From positions 1,630,501-1,694,500 of the forward strand of contig JAFBJZ010000951.1 in NCBI GenBank assembly GCA_016785225.1: a DNA stretch of 64,000 nt, read 5' to 3'. The DNA comes from Psettodes erumei (lineage: Eukaryota; Chordata; Actinopteri; Pleuronectiformes; Psettodidae). How positions within the stretch are numbered: position 1 is the first letter of the stretch; every line of letters starts with the position of its first letter. Of this stretch, positions 46,238 to 58,812 are shown piece by piece. The notes beneath the pieces are model-generated. The model ran no database searches, had not been told where the DNA came from, and saw only the letters and a program-made list of their open reading frames with translations. The translations under genes and the position numbers were made by a program.

Positions 46238-48651
46238 CAGATACAAAAAGTTCAAGATTGCGAATATGCAGAAGTGTCTGAGAGAGAAAGATAGCAAGAC
46301 ACAGAGATTATATGAGAAAGGGATTGTGTGTGTGCGCATGTGTTTGTATTTGCGCGCACGCCACCGTTCCTCCGACTCTCTAATTGGGACAAGGGCTCTG
46401 TCTGTGCTGTGCGCCGACCATTTTGATGTAAGTCCCACATGAGCATCGCTGTAAATCTTGATAATGGTATTAAGCTCGTTGAGCCGGTCTGGGGCTTCAG
46501 CCTGCGAGTGTGTGCACGCACGCAGCTGCACGTGTGCACTCACACACGCACACTCGCACACACCCACGTATTAGCAGAGGGTGGTGTGGGCATTGCTTAT
46601 TAATGTAGAGAAGACCAACAAGCGCGTATACGCTGTAGCCCAAACTCTGGCCATAACTGTAGCGCACACCATCCTCCATGGCACTTAGGACAGCTTACCA
46701 CCTATAAATGTATTTCAGAGAGTGATGGGGAGATGCGTGCTAATATAAACACACACTGTGGAATGCAAAATGTGCTACATGTTAAGATCAGTTCAAAGAT
46801 AAGGGCATTATGCAAAATCAGAGTACTGAAATCTAATTACATCATCACATCGCAGACAAATTTGGGGTGGGAAGAAGGTAGTTCAGCAGGATTAATTATA
46901 GCGCACGGTGAAATGTGACGTGACAGTCAGATATAAAGTGAAGTCTGAGCGCTGGTTAGACATGTTCTTTTGTTACAAGTGTCACAGCAGTAGGTATTGT
47001 CTTGTCGGCAGTGGGCGACGTAGGGAAATTACAGCATGTCTTGATTGGTTTGAGTGGCTGTAACTGCACAGCGAAAGCCCAGTGAAATGTTATACTACCT
47101 CAGCAGGTTTCAGACATATTGAGGCTAGCAGGAGACTTAATTTTATTTGAAGCCCCTGCCTTACGACTCGGCTGGGTGGTTCTGTGCTTTTTGAGACAGC
47201 TGCTCCGTAACAGTATTACAGTGGTGACCATCGCAAGTGACAAATAAGGTTGATCAAGTTTTGTCTTTATTGAAAAGAAGTGCAACTATACCTTCCACCT
47301 GGCTGAGTTTTCATGAGCGCATGTCAAGCCATTACAGCGTGGAGGCCAACTGAATGAAATGAGCTCAGTCTAAGACATTTTAATTCAAATTGAAATGAGG
47401 CGCTGAGACAATTTGGCTGGTGCATCTCTTTGATGTTTTAATGCTAATATTGTCATCATGCTTACTTTCAGGTGCAGAAAGTACCTCACAGCAAGCCCCC
47501 TTGATTTGTTTTGTTGATTCGAAACAAGTGATGTGAGGATCGGTGGCTCTTTTTCAGACTCCAGGGCAGTCATATGTCAAAACGGCAATGCAGTTTCCCT
47601 TTTATATTTCGAGTCAGACATCATAAGTCTGTATTTAAGTAACATACAAAAAAGGCCATCATTTTGTAGTACATTTCAAATAGCATGTAGACTGTTTTGC
47701 TGAAACTATATCAGCAGCCCGCCCTCTTGACTCCCTGCAAAAGCAAATGTTGTACTAGCCAAGTGCTGTAAAAGCTAATGAGAGTAATGGGGTCTAGGGT
47801 GCTCAGTGATGGGCTCGACATAAAGGGACTATGTAGGGGTTAGGCGTACTTTAATATATGGGAATGGATGCCTGCAGCTGTTCATGCTGGCTCGGGCTTA
47901 GTTTATGTCTCCATCTCTCAGAGCAGATGGAAAATATTATGATGCTGATGATGAGGGAGAGGCAAAAGAGTGAGACACAAGGCTACAAGAGAATGAATAA
48001 GAAAGACACTGACGACAGAAAAGAAAAACAGCCGGAAAGTTGTGCTCCCTTTTCCTTCAGCTCGGTGTTTTAAAAAAAAGTCAATTTGTCACATAACTGT
48101 CAATCAAAGTGTTTGTCGAACGTCTTACTTTCCTGTGATTATTGACATAAGGGCCAGAAAAAGGGGCTACACTGTTGTGTTAGATATTAAGGACATCTCC
48201 CCCAGAGATTTTCACTGCAGCAGCTGTAAAGCACAGCAGTAATAATGTCTCATTAGTGTCAACAAAACTCTTCTGAAATATGTTTAAATTCACTGCACAA
48301 AGACACAACACAACATCATACTTGACACACTTTGAATCGCAACTTCGAACTGTTGTAGGAGCATGGAAAACCGTTTAGGCAGACGCGCATTTACACATGC
48401 AGATAAATACATGCACGCCCGCTTGCAATTCTCTGTAATCCCTCTTCTTAACAAATTGTCTGAGAGTTTAGAGTTTGTTAGGGGAAACAAGGGGGGAATT
48501 TAATCGCCGTGACACCAGCAGGGGAATCTAATAAGGGAGACACCAGTGGGGCTTGTTTAATGATTTTCTCCTTCCGCCTTTTTCAATTAGAGTACCTTGC
48601 TGTGATCTATGCTGAGTCTGTCTCTCCTTTTTTTTCCAGTTTTTTTTTTTT

Positions 48652-48681
48652 GGGGTGGGTGGGGGGGATGTGTGGGGGGGG
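48652..48681 (+). repeat. G-run cluster, canonical quadruplex pattern
   Basis: G4, G3, G7 and G8 runs are separated by loops of 1, 1 and 6 bases, directly after a T11 run. This satisfies the G3+ N1-7 rule without interruption. Confidence 0.85.
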
Positions 48682-48982
48682 TGCAGCTCTCTCCCTCTGT
48701 CGGAGTCAATTTCTCACTCTTTCTACCTGTCTGCCCGATGTCCACGGTTGTTTGCCTCCTGGTTGTTGGTGTCCCTCTTTCCCTCCGTGCAGAAAACATG
48801 TAGTAAGAAATTAAGTTTGTATACAACTACTTTCATATTGCATGCAGAGAAAATTGAATTACATGAAGATACTACTTAGTTGAGGCTGGGATGAGTTGGA
48901 GGTTATGGAAAGCTGTACTCTTTTGCAGACCACATTCAGACCAAAAATGATGTCTGTCAAAAAAGAAATGTATATAGGCTCA

Positions 48983-49016
48983 TTGGTGCTTTTTGGTGCC
49001 TAGCTTTGGTGCCTAG
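48983..49016 (+). repeat. Short near-tandem 13-bp repeat
   Basis: TTTGGTGCCTAG occurs at 48,992-49,003 and again at 49,005-49,016, preceded by a partial unit ATTGGTGCTTT. Confidence 0.85.
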
Positions 49017-50099
49017 AGGTGTATATGCGTGGGCTGCATTTTTGCAGTGCTTAAGTCTGTCTAAACAACCTCAATAACCAATATGCTGCTGTGGGTGGAG
49101 TGGACTCCACAAGATGAAGAAACTGACACAGCGGCTCTACCCAACAGTTCCACTGTTTAGGTCTTTCTCTCTTCACCGACTGCACCAGCCTACGTGTTTA
49201 TTCTGCCGTCGCTCATTTCAGTCACACATGCAAGCAGCTGACCATTTATAGGAAACAGTTACATGCTTAAATTTGGTGGAAAATGTTCCGATTTTTGAGG
49301 ACGCTCCCATAGAATGCGAGCAGCAGTGAGGGGCCCACTGGGATATAATCCAGCTTTATTACACATACATGAAGGTAGCATTAAGTTAAATTAGCCATAC
49401 TGAGAAGTTTACAATGTAAGGAGGACGTTAGCGGAGGGAGCTACGGCTAACATCCTGTGTTGACGTGAACATTTCTGCTGAGTAACTATGAGCATTATCA
49501 GGTTTCACATGCCACACAGTTCACCCATATCAATACAATTGGATGTTATTAGTCAGCTGGTAGCCAAGCAGCTGGTGAATGAGCGAGTGATGGAGAAGGA
49601 TACTTATGGCAATCAGCTAATGCTGACGAAATTTCAGGCCAGCGCTGAAAGCTGCCTCTTCTGAGGTCCAAGAAGGGATGGAGGGAGAGATAGTGTCTGA
49701 TTCTAGCTTCTCACTCACACTTTTTACGAAACACATCCAGTGATATTTGAACAGCACTCAAAGAGTACTCCAGAAAAAAGCTTATCGTCTGCTCAAAGTA
49801 TTGAACTGCTTGAAGATGTTTAATTATGATAATGATATGATTGAAAGGAAATGAACGGACTTTTTGGTTGAGATCTTGTACACAGAGCTGCTCTGACCTT
49901 CTGTCAGTCAGTGGGGCACATTATTTCTGACCCATTAGATAACTGGTACTGCAGCTCTAATCTGCCCTAGCAACATGCCCCCCCACACCCTTCTCTCCCT
50001 CTTCTTCTTTCTCCCTCTCATTCCACGGTTACCTCATGCCCTGAAGATGTGTCATACCTCCATGTCTGGACTGTCGGAGACGCTTATGTCTTCATTCTG

Positions 50100-50199
50100 T
50101 TACCCCGGGTGACAGGGCCGTGCCTTACCCCGGGTGGCACGGCATTCCGTTTCCCCCGGTGACATGGCATTCCACTGCCCACAGTGACAGGGCTGGGAA
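50100..50199 (+). repeat. 25-bp minisatellite, four copies
   Basis: Four consecutive 25-bp units start at 50,100, 50,125, 50,150 and 50,175. Units 1 and 2 share TTACCCCGGGTG. Unit 3 reads TTTCCCCCGGTGACATGGCA and unit 4 is the most diverged (CTGCCCACAGTGACAGGGCT). It is the most GC-rich feature in this part of the presumed intron. No coding meaning is evident. Confidence 0.85.
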
Positions 50200-51933
50200 T
50201 CATTGGGCTTCCTGCTGGAGAGGGGAACATGTGCAGAGAGGAGACGTGGGCATGCCAGGGGTGACTTTCAGTGTGTGTTTGTGTGCAATACGCATGCATG
50301 CTAGAGGGTGAATGGGTGTTTTTGTGTGACTTTTGTGACTGTTAAATTGCAGCAGCCACAGATCCTTTCAAGTATGTAATGATTGCATGAAGAAATTTTT
50401 TTTTTAAATCATAAAGGTTAAAATCAGATGGCAAGAAATGAATAGAAGTCACCCAAATTGTGGGTTTGTGAATGTTTGTGTGTTCTTCGAGAAAGGGGGA
50501 GTAAAGGGCAGTGGGGAAGGGCAGCTCTAGGAAGCACCGAGTAAAAGGGCAGCGAAGGGTGAAAGAGGATGCACTCCACAGAGGAGAACAGCGCTGCATG
50601 ACTGTGCACTGCCCCAAATCTCAAACCATTTCCCTAATTTATTCACTTTGCCTCCTGTAGTTTGTTTTGAGACATAAAATCCGCCGGTTGGTAATGAAGA
50701 AGCTGTTCAGAAGTTTCATTTCCACCAAAACTATTAGCTCTATAATGGACAGTTGAATCCGTTTGGATCAGGAGAAGCAAATGGAAACAGTGACACCTTT
50801 ACACTGGATATCTCTATGAAAATAACTGTTGGTAGACTTGAGTAATTCAAGTGAGTGAGCTGCGGAGTTTAGACCATTGTACGCCGTCAACAATGGGAAC
50901 GTGGTTGCTACAAATCAAGATCCCAGATGTGCCATGTCATTTCCATTGTCCTACTCTCAACCACACAGTCCTGGACATCAACATACAGGTCACCTCCTCT
51001 TGTGTTCTCTTACATGTAATGTTGTTCATCACAGATATTGCCACTGAGGCTCACACAGCGTGTTCTGTTACGATTCACTTCCCTGATCGGGACATGGCCT
51101 GAGAAGTTGGTTTTTGCTAAATGTGATATTTTTTAAAACCCGATCTCCCAAATATGAAGTTGTGGGACCACAGAACTGGAAATTTGCCACAGGCCTCTTG
51201 TGTTTCTTTTGCAGCGGCATTCGTCTAAATCCTTGTCCATGTTTTTGAAACCACAGTCCACATTGTTTCCCCCCTTTTCCAGTGTAGAGCATTTATCTCG
51301 CTGTACGTGTGCTGAGTTAGCCTCGACTGAATCCAGGTCACAGAGAGTTCTGATTACAGTGTAAGCCTGACTGTCCTCACACCAGATTTGATTTCAAAGC
51401 AGAAATGCAGAGAGAGTTAAAATCTGTTTTCAACTATTTGTCTTCACTCTATAGAATGGCACAAACTACTTGTGTCTTGTCTCACTGTAGGCTGATCAAG
51501 CTGTATGATTTATCTCTCCTAAATTCCACAATATTAGTTTGAAGGCACCAAAGAGAGAGGGAAAGGGAAGACAAAATGAAATGCTGTGAGTGAGGAAGAC
51601 GGGAAGAGCTCATCAGCGAGACGAAGAGACAGACAGGAAAAATAAAATGCATGGAGAAACTGCTCATATCATCCTACATTCTGGCTTGAAGAGGAAGACG
51701 TCATAAAACTAGAAACCATTAGAAGCCATTAGGCTGGTGTCAGTCAACGGCAGAATAACCCAGCAGTTAGCAGGCAAATGGTCCACACAACTAAGGCTGC
51801 TCGCATGGAAGAAATTCAACTTTTAGCTTTCTGTACTGCAGTGCCACGACGTTTGTCTGATATCAGCTCTCCTCCGTTTCACAGACGCACACACACGTTC
51901 GTCAGTGCACTTACACCCACACACACAATCACA

Positions 51934-51981
51934 CTTTGGTATACAGAGACTTGAACAGATGTACACGTTCACAGTGTTGAC
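51934..51981 (+). repeat. Dispersed 48-bp repeat, copy 2
   Basis: Matches 45,647-45,694 at 44 of 48 positions. After the shared end (AGTGTTGAC) the two sequences diverge at once. Confidence 0.85.
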
Positions 51982-52247
51982 TTTCTGTGGTTCTGTCTCA
52001 CTCCCTGGGCTCCTCTGTTCTTCTCTCATATTCACCAACGCATCTTTATACTGTACTTGCGAGGGCCTTCACTGACTACATTCAGCAACATGTTATCTTA
52101 ACCTTTATGTTTTACAAATGTAATCTTAAAACAGCTGCTCTCACCCATTCTGTAAATGCATTCAGATGATTTCCCTCATCTCTCGAGCCGAGGACAGGGA
52201 ACACTCTTAAGTATGGAAAAGATCTATGAGGAATGGAACCTTTCTAC

Positions 52248-52250
<3 letters not shown>

Positions 52251-52280
<30 letters not shown>
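52251..52280 (+). repeat. (AC)15 microsatellite
   Basis: Fifteen uninterrupted AC units. Confidence 0.97.
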
Positions 52281-52282
<2 letters not shown>

Positions 52283-52419
52283 GCAGAGGCTTAGCTTGAG
52301 ATACACCAGGATTCCTTTGCGTTACACCAAAAATGGCTAATTTGTTTCCTGGGCATATGTCATATATTCAGCAGCAGGGAAAGAGGTATCGGCTTACAGG
52401 AGAGTCACAGACGCTTAAA

Positions 52420-52437
52420 CACACACACACACACACA
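52420..52437 (+). repeat. (AC)9 microsatellite
   Basis: Nine AC units. Confidence 0.93.
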
Positions 52438-53560
52438 GACTTACTGTCAATCCCCTAGGTTAGAGTTACTGGGTTTGGAAATAGATTGCCTATGTGTTCC
52501 TGTGTTCCTAGTATTTAATTTTAAGTACAGTCTGTAGTTGTAATTTATTTTCCACATTGAACAAAAGGTTCTATTCATTTGTGTGCCTGAAACGGGTTCT
52601 TTGGGAAAATGACACCTCATCCGAGAGCGGAATAATTTTGGCAGTATTAATCAATCTGGCGTCTCCCCCGTCTCGCGCTGCACCTCATCTGCTCCCCGAA
52701 AAAGTCAAACTGTTTGGTAAAACAGTCAAAGTGCAGAGTCGGCCTTTCCTTCATCTCTGTGTCTCTTTCTTCAGAGTCCTGCTCCCTTTCCACCCCTCCC
52801 GCCTCCCTGCTTCCATCCATGTAAAGGAAACAGTTTAGAGAACAGTTAGTCAATCGGACCACTCCGTCCCGCAGAGGGAGTGCAGAATAACGAGCACTGC
52901 CGGTGGATAATGGCCATGATTTAGCTCCCCAGTCAAAAGGTTACACTGCTCCTGCTCCAGAATGAATGGACGTAATAAGATACCCCTTGGATAAGTAAGT
53001 CTCACATGAACTGCAGTTCTGTTGAACCCCAAAAGCCTACTTTTTACAGTTATATTCAGTTTAAAGAAGAGGCTAAGTTCTTTCGGGCAAAGAATATGCT
53101 TTATTGAAAGAAATATGGTTATCGATAGTACAAGGTGCAAAGAGAGGGTGATGGATGCAGAAATTAAAGGGGAACTCACAAGTGCTATTCCCATTATCTT
53201 GACGCACATAGAAGGAGATAGGAAAGCATTGGCCTGATGTAATGTCCGCCCTGGGAAGCATAGAGGAGGTCAGGAGAGGAAAATGGCTTGATTTTTATCT
53301 CACAGCTGCTGTTAAAAAATTCTGCACATGAAGCCAGATTATCAGTCAGCGAGACAGTGAGGAAGTCCGTCGGTAAATCTAAAAGTTAGACGTCAGGAGA
53401 AATGTCTGATACGAGACATCCCCCCCGCCCATGCACAGGCACGAAACCCACGCACACAAGAATACATAAACATTTCACACCAGGTCCATAAAGTTGGAAG
53501 GAGCTGCAGTAATCAAAGATTTATTCTGCGCAACCTTCAAGCTCTGAGCTAGATTTTACA

Positions 53561-56280
53561 GCTATTTGCAAGTGTTTGTTTGTCCACATATTGATTTGAT
53601 TAGTTGTTTGTGCCCCCCCCCCCGGCTTGTGCACAAGAGTGGGCATAAATTCACATGTTGTGTGTTTCCGTGCCTGTGTGTGTTTTGCGTCGCTGTTGAC
53701 ATGCGGGAGTGATTACATGTATATTTCCAGTGCTCGGGTGCTGGAGTGTGGCTATTTGAAACACATGTTTTCTTTGTTCCTCTGCTGGCTACTGTGTAAG
53801 CTGAGAGGGTGGTATACACCCACACAAACACTGAGGCAGGGTGGTAACTTGCTACTGAGTCAAGACTAATTAATGCCACATTGCATGATTTCAAGCCAAC
53901 TTTTTGCATTCTGTTGTTATTTTTTCTTTCCTCCAGTGGCTTTGTGCCATGTAGAAAATAAGCTTCTCGGGAGGTCAGATTTTTGTCTCTGCTGCTGAGG
54001 AAGATATGACACCGGACGAAAGGGTCATTCAGTAATTTCTTGTAAAATAAGTTTGGCTGAAAGCAACAGGTCAGAGAGATCAGTAGCCTTGGTGTGGTTG
54101 ATTCGTAGATTGTGATTTTTCTTCTCTCTCGTGTGAAACCAGAACCGCAACAGAACACACAAAAACAAACAGTCTGTATGCAGACTGCAGAACAAAATAT
54201 GAACATTTAGGCCTTTAAAAACCTTTCGCTAGGGAGGGATAAGTAGCAAAATTCCTCTTTTCATCTGGCAGCAGTGGTCCTGCTTGAGTGATCAATGGGT
54301 TAACTAAACTGTAGCTTGCGAAGTAATGGCCAATGTGGAACACACTCATTTTGCTGTAAAATGTAACTGGTGAAAATGTTGGTGCCTCCGGGCCTGAAAG
54401 GGGAATTTGTCAATTTGTCTGTCACATTCACTCTCACTCTTTTTCTGTATTTCTTCATTGTTTTTTCACATTTCATCACCTCTGCATCTTTGTGCATCTG
54501 CCTCCCTTCTTAATTGGTGTGTTTGTGCATTTAAATGTATAGGTAGATTACCATCTGCCCTGTTTGCCAGTCACTGTCAATATTACATGTACTTGTTGAA
54601 TGTGTGTCTGTGTGAGAGAAAGACAGACGGAGGGGTTGGTTAGCATTCAAAAGAGCAGACGGCATTGAACCAATTAGTCTGACTCTCCGTCTTTCCCTCT
54701 TTCTGTCATTGGCGTTTCTCTTCTTCATCTCTTGCTGCTCCTCTCCTCATCTCTCAGCTCTTCTCTCCCTTCTTCCTTCCTCCTTCCCTCTGCTTCTCTC
54801 ATCCCTGTTCTGTGACATGAGGCGACCTTGCTTTTCTTCATGTCTTTGCTTTGACAAAATGAGATGTCCGTCATTTGAAAAGAGGAATGGACCTGCTCTC
54901 ATAAAAATCATTTGTAGTACAGGAGAGACCAGTGGTACTTTTTGAAGAAGAGTAGCTCCTCTGAGTTCATAGTTGACCCCATGATGGCACTTGCTGAAAC
55001 CAGTTGCTCTATATTTCACAGAGACTGATTGATGAACTTCCCATATTGATATTCCCCTGCACGAATTTGGATTTTTCTAAAATAAATTCATCACTTCAAG
55101 TCTCACACTTGCTTTCCTGCAGTCAGTTTTAATTCTGTCCCCTCGTCCTCTTTAGTCTCATACTCTCCTCTCCAGCAGTTGAAATTGAAATTGAAATAAT
55201 GCTGAAGGGTATTTCTTTCACTGCAAGGTTTCTTTGAAGGGACATGCTGTCTGTGAGGGGTTGCATACAGCTGTTTGTGTTTGTGCACGTGCGCGCACAC
55301 CAGCATGCACGCTGAGAAGACACCGTCACAGCAGTGTCTGGTTCAGCAGCAGGAAGTAGATCAAAGCATGCATCTGTAAGTGTTTGTTTTTGTGCTCGCT
55401 CGAAATTTAACATTTACTCGTGTGCGGGCATTTTATGCATGCGCACATACTGTATGTGACCGTAGTGTGTTTACCACCAGACGCAAGTTCACTCTCTGAA
55501 TAGGAGGACTGGGTTCAAAGTCAGCAGCTTGAAATGTGGCTTTCAGCATGTGGAGTGAACATGTTCATCCACACACACGCACACACACAGTAGTTCCAGC
55601 TTACACCCGCCTCATCAACTGCTACTGCATCTCTGACATCCAGCTGGCTCCAGCTGGATGATTGACATGTGAGACAGCCAATTATAAAAGGCAGAGAAAA
55701 CATGTAGCAGTGGGATGCTCGTGTCAATCTATGAATAAAACATTAGAAAACTGGCTTATGGTTTGATTTGGATTCTGTTTCACGTTTGTTTGTTGCCGCA
55801 TATTGTTGGCTGACTGACAATATTGGGGGAAAGTGTCAAGTAGCGGTGTCTGTGTCTCTGTGCGTGTGTGTGTGTGTGTTTACAGAAAATGCCAAGCACT
55901 GACATATGGTAAAAATCAATGCCAAAATGTCACAATAAATCTACTTACAAAGTTCCTCAGAGTGTTCCTCTCAGAGTTTTTCTGATTTCTGTGACAGAAC
56001 ACGACCCCGTGACTACTTTTTTCCCCTAAAGTTCAAAAAACTGTTGGCAGTTTAATTGCAGTCAAATGATTATATGACTGTGATTTGCGGCCCATGTGTC
56101 ATTAGAGAAAATTGTGGCTCACATTTATTTTCGAAATCTTCAGGTAGGTTTTATGTAATGAAGTGTTGCAATTGGGCAAAATTTGATTTCCTGCAATGGA
56201 TTGTGGGAGGATTTGACACTATTCCTTTATCCTTTCTGGACGAATTGTTACTTTGGCTAATAGCAGAGCTCTGAAGATAG
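53561..56280 (+). other. Putative intron 1, no gene accepted
   Basis: The longest open frame of the window (214 codons, - strand, 53,562-54,206) lies here but shows no domain and reads like chance sequence. A pyrimidine-rich stretch occurs at 54,680-54,800, a helically phased E-box pair at 55,640-55,657 and a GT run at 55,866-55,880. Confidence 0.5.
55640..55668 (+). promoter_or_regulatory. Two phased E-boxes plus PBX/MEIS-like site
   Basis: CCAGCTGG occurs exactly at 55,640-55,647 and 55,650-55,657, one helical turn apart. It is followed at 55,659-55,668 by TGATTGACAT, close to the PBX-MEIS composite TGATTGACAG. E-boxes next to PBX/MEIS sites are known for bHLH activators such as MyoD. Activity here is inference. 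Confidence 0.35.
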
Positions 56281-56287
56281 GATGCAT

Positions 56288-56390
56288 CTGGGGGAATCAA
56301 ACCCAGATCACTGTTAACTGAGAGCTGAAGCAAGGGAAAGAATGTATTGTAGGAATGTGAAGCAGCCTGGGAGTGCTGAGCCACAAACCA
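56288..56390 (-). repeat. tRNA-like relic, probable tRNA-derived SINE fragment
   Basis: On the - strand TGGCTCAGCACT (56,372-56,383) resembles an RNA polymerase III A box, and GGTTTGATTCC (56,293-56,303) matches the B box GGTTCGANTCC at 10 of 11. The spacing of nearly 70 bases is longer than in an ordinary tRNA, and a cloverleaf cannot be completed. It is best read as a decayed tRNA-derived element. Confidence 0.4.
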
Positions 56391-56399
56391 CAGGGTGAC

Positions 56400-58165
56400 C
56401 AAGAGATGGCAAACCCTCCTCTCTATATTTCTCTCCCATGACCCCCTTGGCTTCCCAGGCTACTGAAAGATGGAACCCAGGACACACACCAGTGCTCAGA
56501 TGGCAGCACTTAGTTGGGATGGTTGCCCATTTGAAAGTGTAACTCCACCCTCAAGGCATATCCAGAGTGGAGTGCCCACACAGAATGGACCTTAAACAAT
56601 TTTCTGAGAGGTTTCAGCCCTCGGGGTGCTTTTAAAAAGGACAAACACTGCTGTCTGAGACCCACATAATCCACGGGCAGCCTTTACGGTTGACAAAAGC
56701 CCGGATTCAGGCAGACTAGAATCCAGGTTTCCACATATGTTTGCTCGGCCACAAGATGGCTTAATTTGGGGCAACAGAAGGCCAAAGGCTACTAAGGTTT
56801 TTTTTTTTTGTTGTTGTTGTTTTAAAAATTTTATTATTGTTTTTACTTGGAAACAACTACATAGGGAAAAGATATCTTGGCCAAAGTAAAATTGTTTGAA
56901 TGGAAAGTTACTAACATAGTTTTTTCTCCATGGATACACTTAACCCCCCCTCAGTCATTTTCCCCTCAAATTTACTCCTTGTAGTGTGTATCTGTGTGTG
57001 TTTTTGTTGCCACAGTACTCTACAAAAGACAAATCATTATGTGAAACTCTGCTTCCATTAATTTCACATATTCCCTTATCGCATGTAACAAATCACCTCG
57101 AGAAATGGGGGTGGATGGATAGATGGAGGGAGACCAACAGTGGCCATTTCGACTCAATAATACTTTCCTAAGTGCAGTTTGAAGGTAATAAAGCAAACAG
57201 TTTGGGATTTAAAAAAAGACTCCAAGAACAACAATTATCTTTGAGACCGATGAAAGAAAAATGTTGAGTGTTTTTGGAAAACTCATATACTAACACGGCA
57301 AAACCAGAATGAGATAATTTATGGACTCGAGCCACAACAGCGCTGAGGCTGATTTGGTTTGGTCTGATCTGTTAGGTTTGTTTTTCCACGCTGTGACACC
57401 TAAAAAGACTGTGTGGCAAATACCATGTATGTAACTCCCATGTACTCTTTTTTTAAAAAAGATTTTAGGTGAATTGTTTGGTTTCACAGTTTGTGGATTA
57501 TGTTTGCATCATCATTTCTTTTTGATAGTCATGCCAGCGCGGTAAGAGATACATTCCAAGGTATTCTGTAGAGAAACACTGGCTTCAGTCTGTTGGCAGT
57601 AATATGACAGATTGTCATTAGGCTGCTCATAATCCCATCATACCCCCACATTTAAGGAAAAACAACATATCATACTGTTCTTTCCCTCTTTCTTATTATT
57701 TCTTCAGTTTGTCTGTCTCACTACCCGATCCCCATTTGCTCCTACTCCCCCTCTCTCTGTTGCTTTCCTGCTATTAGATTATTTTTTTCAGGGGATTCTA
57801 TCTTTTTGACTTTATTGTAGTCAAAACTGTGACTTTCTAAGACACCCAGAGAGATAAAGACAGTGAGTGGGTGGCCCTGTATTTTATTAGTCTCATTGCC
57901 ATTCCTCCCCTGGATTTTTGTGCATCATTTATGACACAGGCATTGTGGCAGATACAGTACATATGATTGCAATTCCTTTTTTTCTTTTAACATATTAATT
58001 CTATTTGTTAAGTATTCCTTACCTAAAATCATAGCATTTTTCCTCTTTTATATGATAAAGAAGAGAATGTTTTTGTAAGTCTCCACGTAGAAGCTGGCAA
58101 TAGAAAATGTTCTTGAATATTTTATTTCTGAACTTTTTGGATCACACAATACACACAGGTTACCC
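56400..58165 (+). other. Putative intron 1, no gene seen
   Basis: The stretch contains T-rich sequence with (TTG)n around 56,800-56,822 and a YY1-like AAGATGGC word near 56,753. Nothing else is recognised. Confidence 0.5.
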
Positions 58166-58180
58166 AATACTACTGAGGCA

Positions 58181-58275
58181 AATGAGACAGGGGATTCATA
58201 TCTAGACCTCCAGGAAATAGTCTGGGAGTTCTGGTGTCCACAGCACTATCAGCTAAACAGGTTACTGCTCCTTGC
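58181..58275 (-). repeat. Second tRNA-like relic
   Basis: On the - strand TTTAGCTGATAGTGCTG resembles an A box region, and about 50 bases later GATATGAATCCCC resembles a B box (8 of 11). The intervening CCAGAACTCCCAGACT and CCTGGAGG could hold a long variable arm. It is weaker than the relic at 56.3 kb. An intact tRNA is ruled out by the poor B box and the lack of an acceptor stem. Confidence 0.25.
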
Positions 58276-58795
58276 CCCAGGCGCATCAAGGGAAAGAAAA
58301 AAAAAAAAACTAAAAAAATGTGCTGGACTGCCAGAAATCCAGTCAGTTTGTAATATAAGGCAGAGTTCACACAAAATAAAGGCACAGTGCAAGAGCATTA
58401 GTTCAACAAACATGTCTCCTGAAGGAATGTCACAATGGCTTCTATACCTTCAAAGGTTGGTTTTGTGTATCTCATTTACTAAAATGAATCTGTTCCATCT
58501 TAACAATTCAATATGTTATACCAGTTACACTTACAGAGTATTGGACAAGTTTACCTTTTGAATGAACGCCATCTTTCTTAATCTGAATTAGTCTAAAATT
58601 GTTTACTGCAAAAGCCCTCCTCCCACAGCTCATCTGCCACTTGAACACTCAGGTCCTCGGCTCAGGCATCCCTCTCATTGACCAAGTGGAAGTTAAAATT
58701 TTAAGAGTTTGGGTGCGAAAGATGAAAAAGCCTAAAAAAAATGTGGCCATTTGATTTGATCATGAATTCTAGGATACATTCCCATATAAAATGTT

Positions 58796-58812
58796 TCTAT
58801 ATAGTATATAGA
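58796..58812. repeat. 17-bp AT-rich palindrome
   Basis: TCTATATA and TATATAGA are reverse complements around a single G. Confidence 0.9.

Larger units (their letters stand above)
44405..50095 (+). other. Putative intron 1, no gene seen
   Basis: The stretch holds a dispersed 48-bp word (45,647-45,694), a GT/GGGT tract (46,168-46,237), a G-run cluster (48,652-48,681) and a 13-bp near-tandem repeat (48,983-49,016). A motif-dense block at 46,770-46,910 contains TTATGCAAAAT and GGATTAATTA. No exon is recognised. Confidence 0.5.
50200..53560 (+). other. Putative intron 1, no gene seen
   Basis: The stretch holds copy 2 of the 48-bp dispersed word, two CA microsatellites (52,251-52,280 and 52,420-52,437) and otherwise unremarkable sequence. 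No exon is recognised. Confidence 0.5.

Noticed and set aside
56748..56765. CCACAAGATGGCTT as a third CTCF site
   Set aside because: It departs from the core at several positions and fits a YY1-like AAGATGGC word better.
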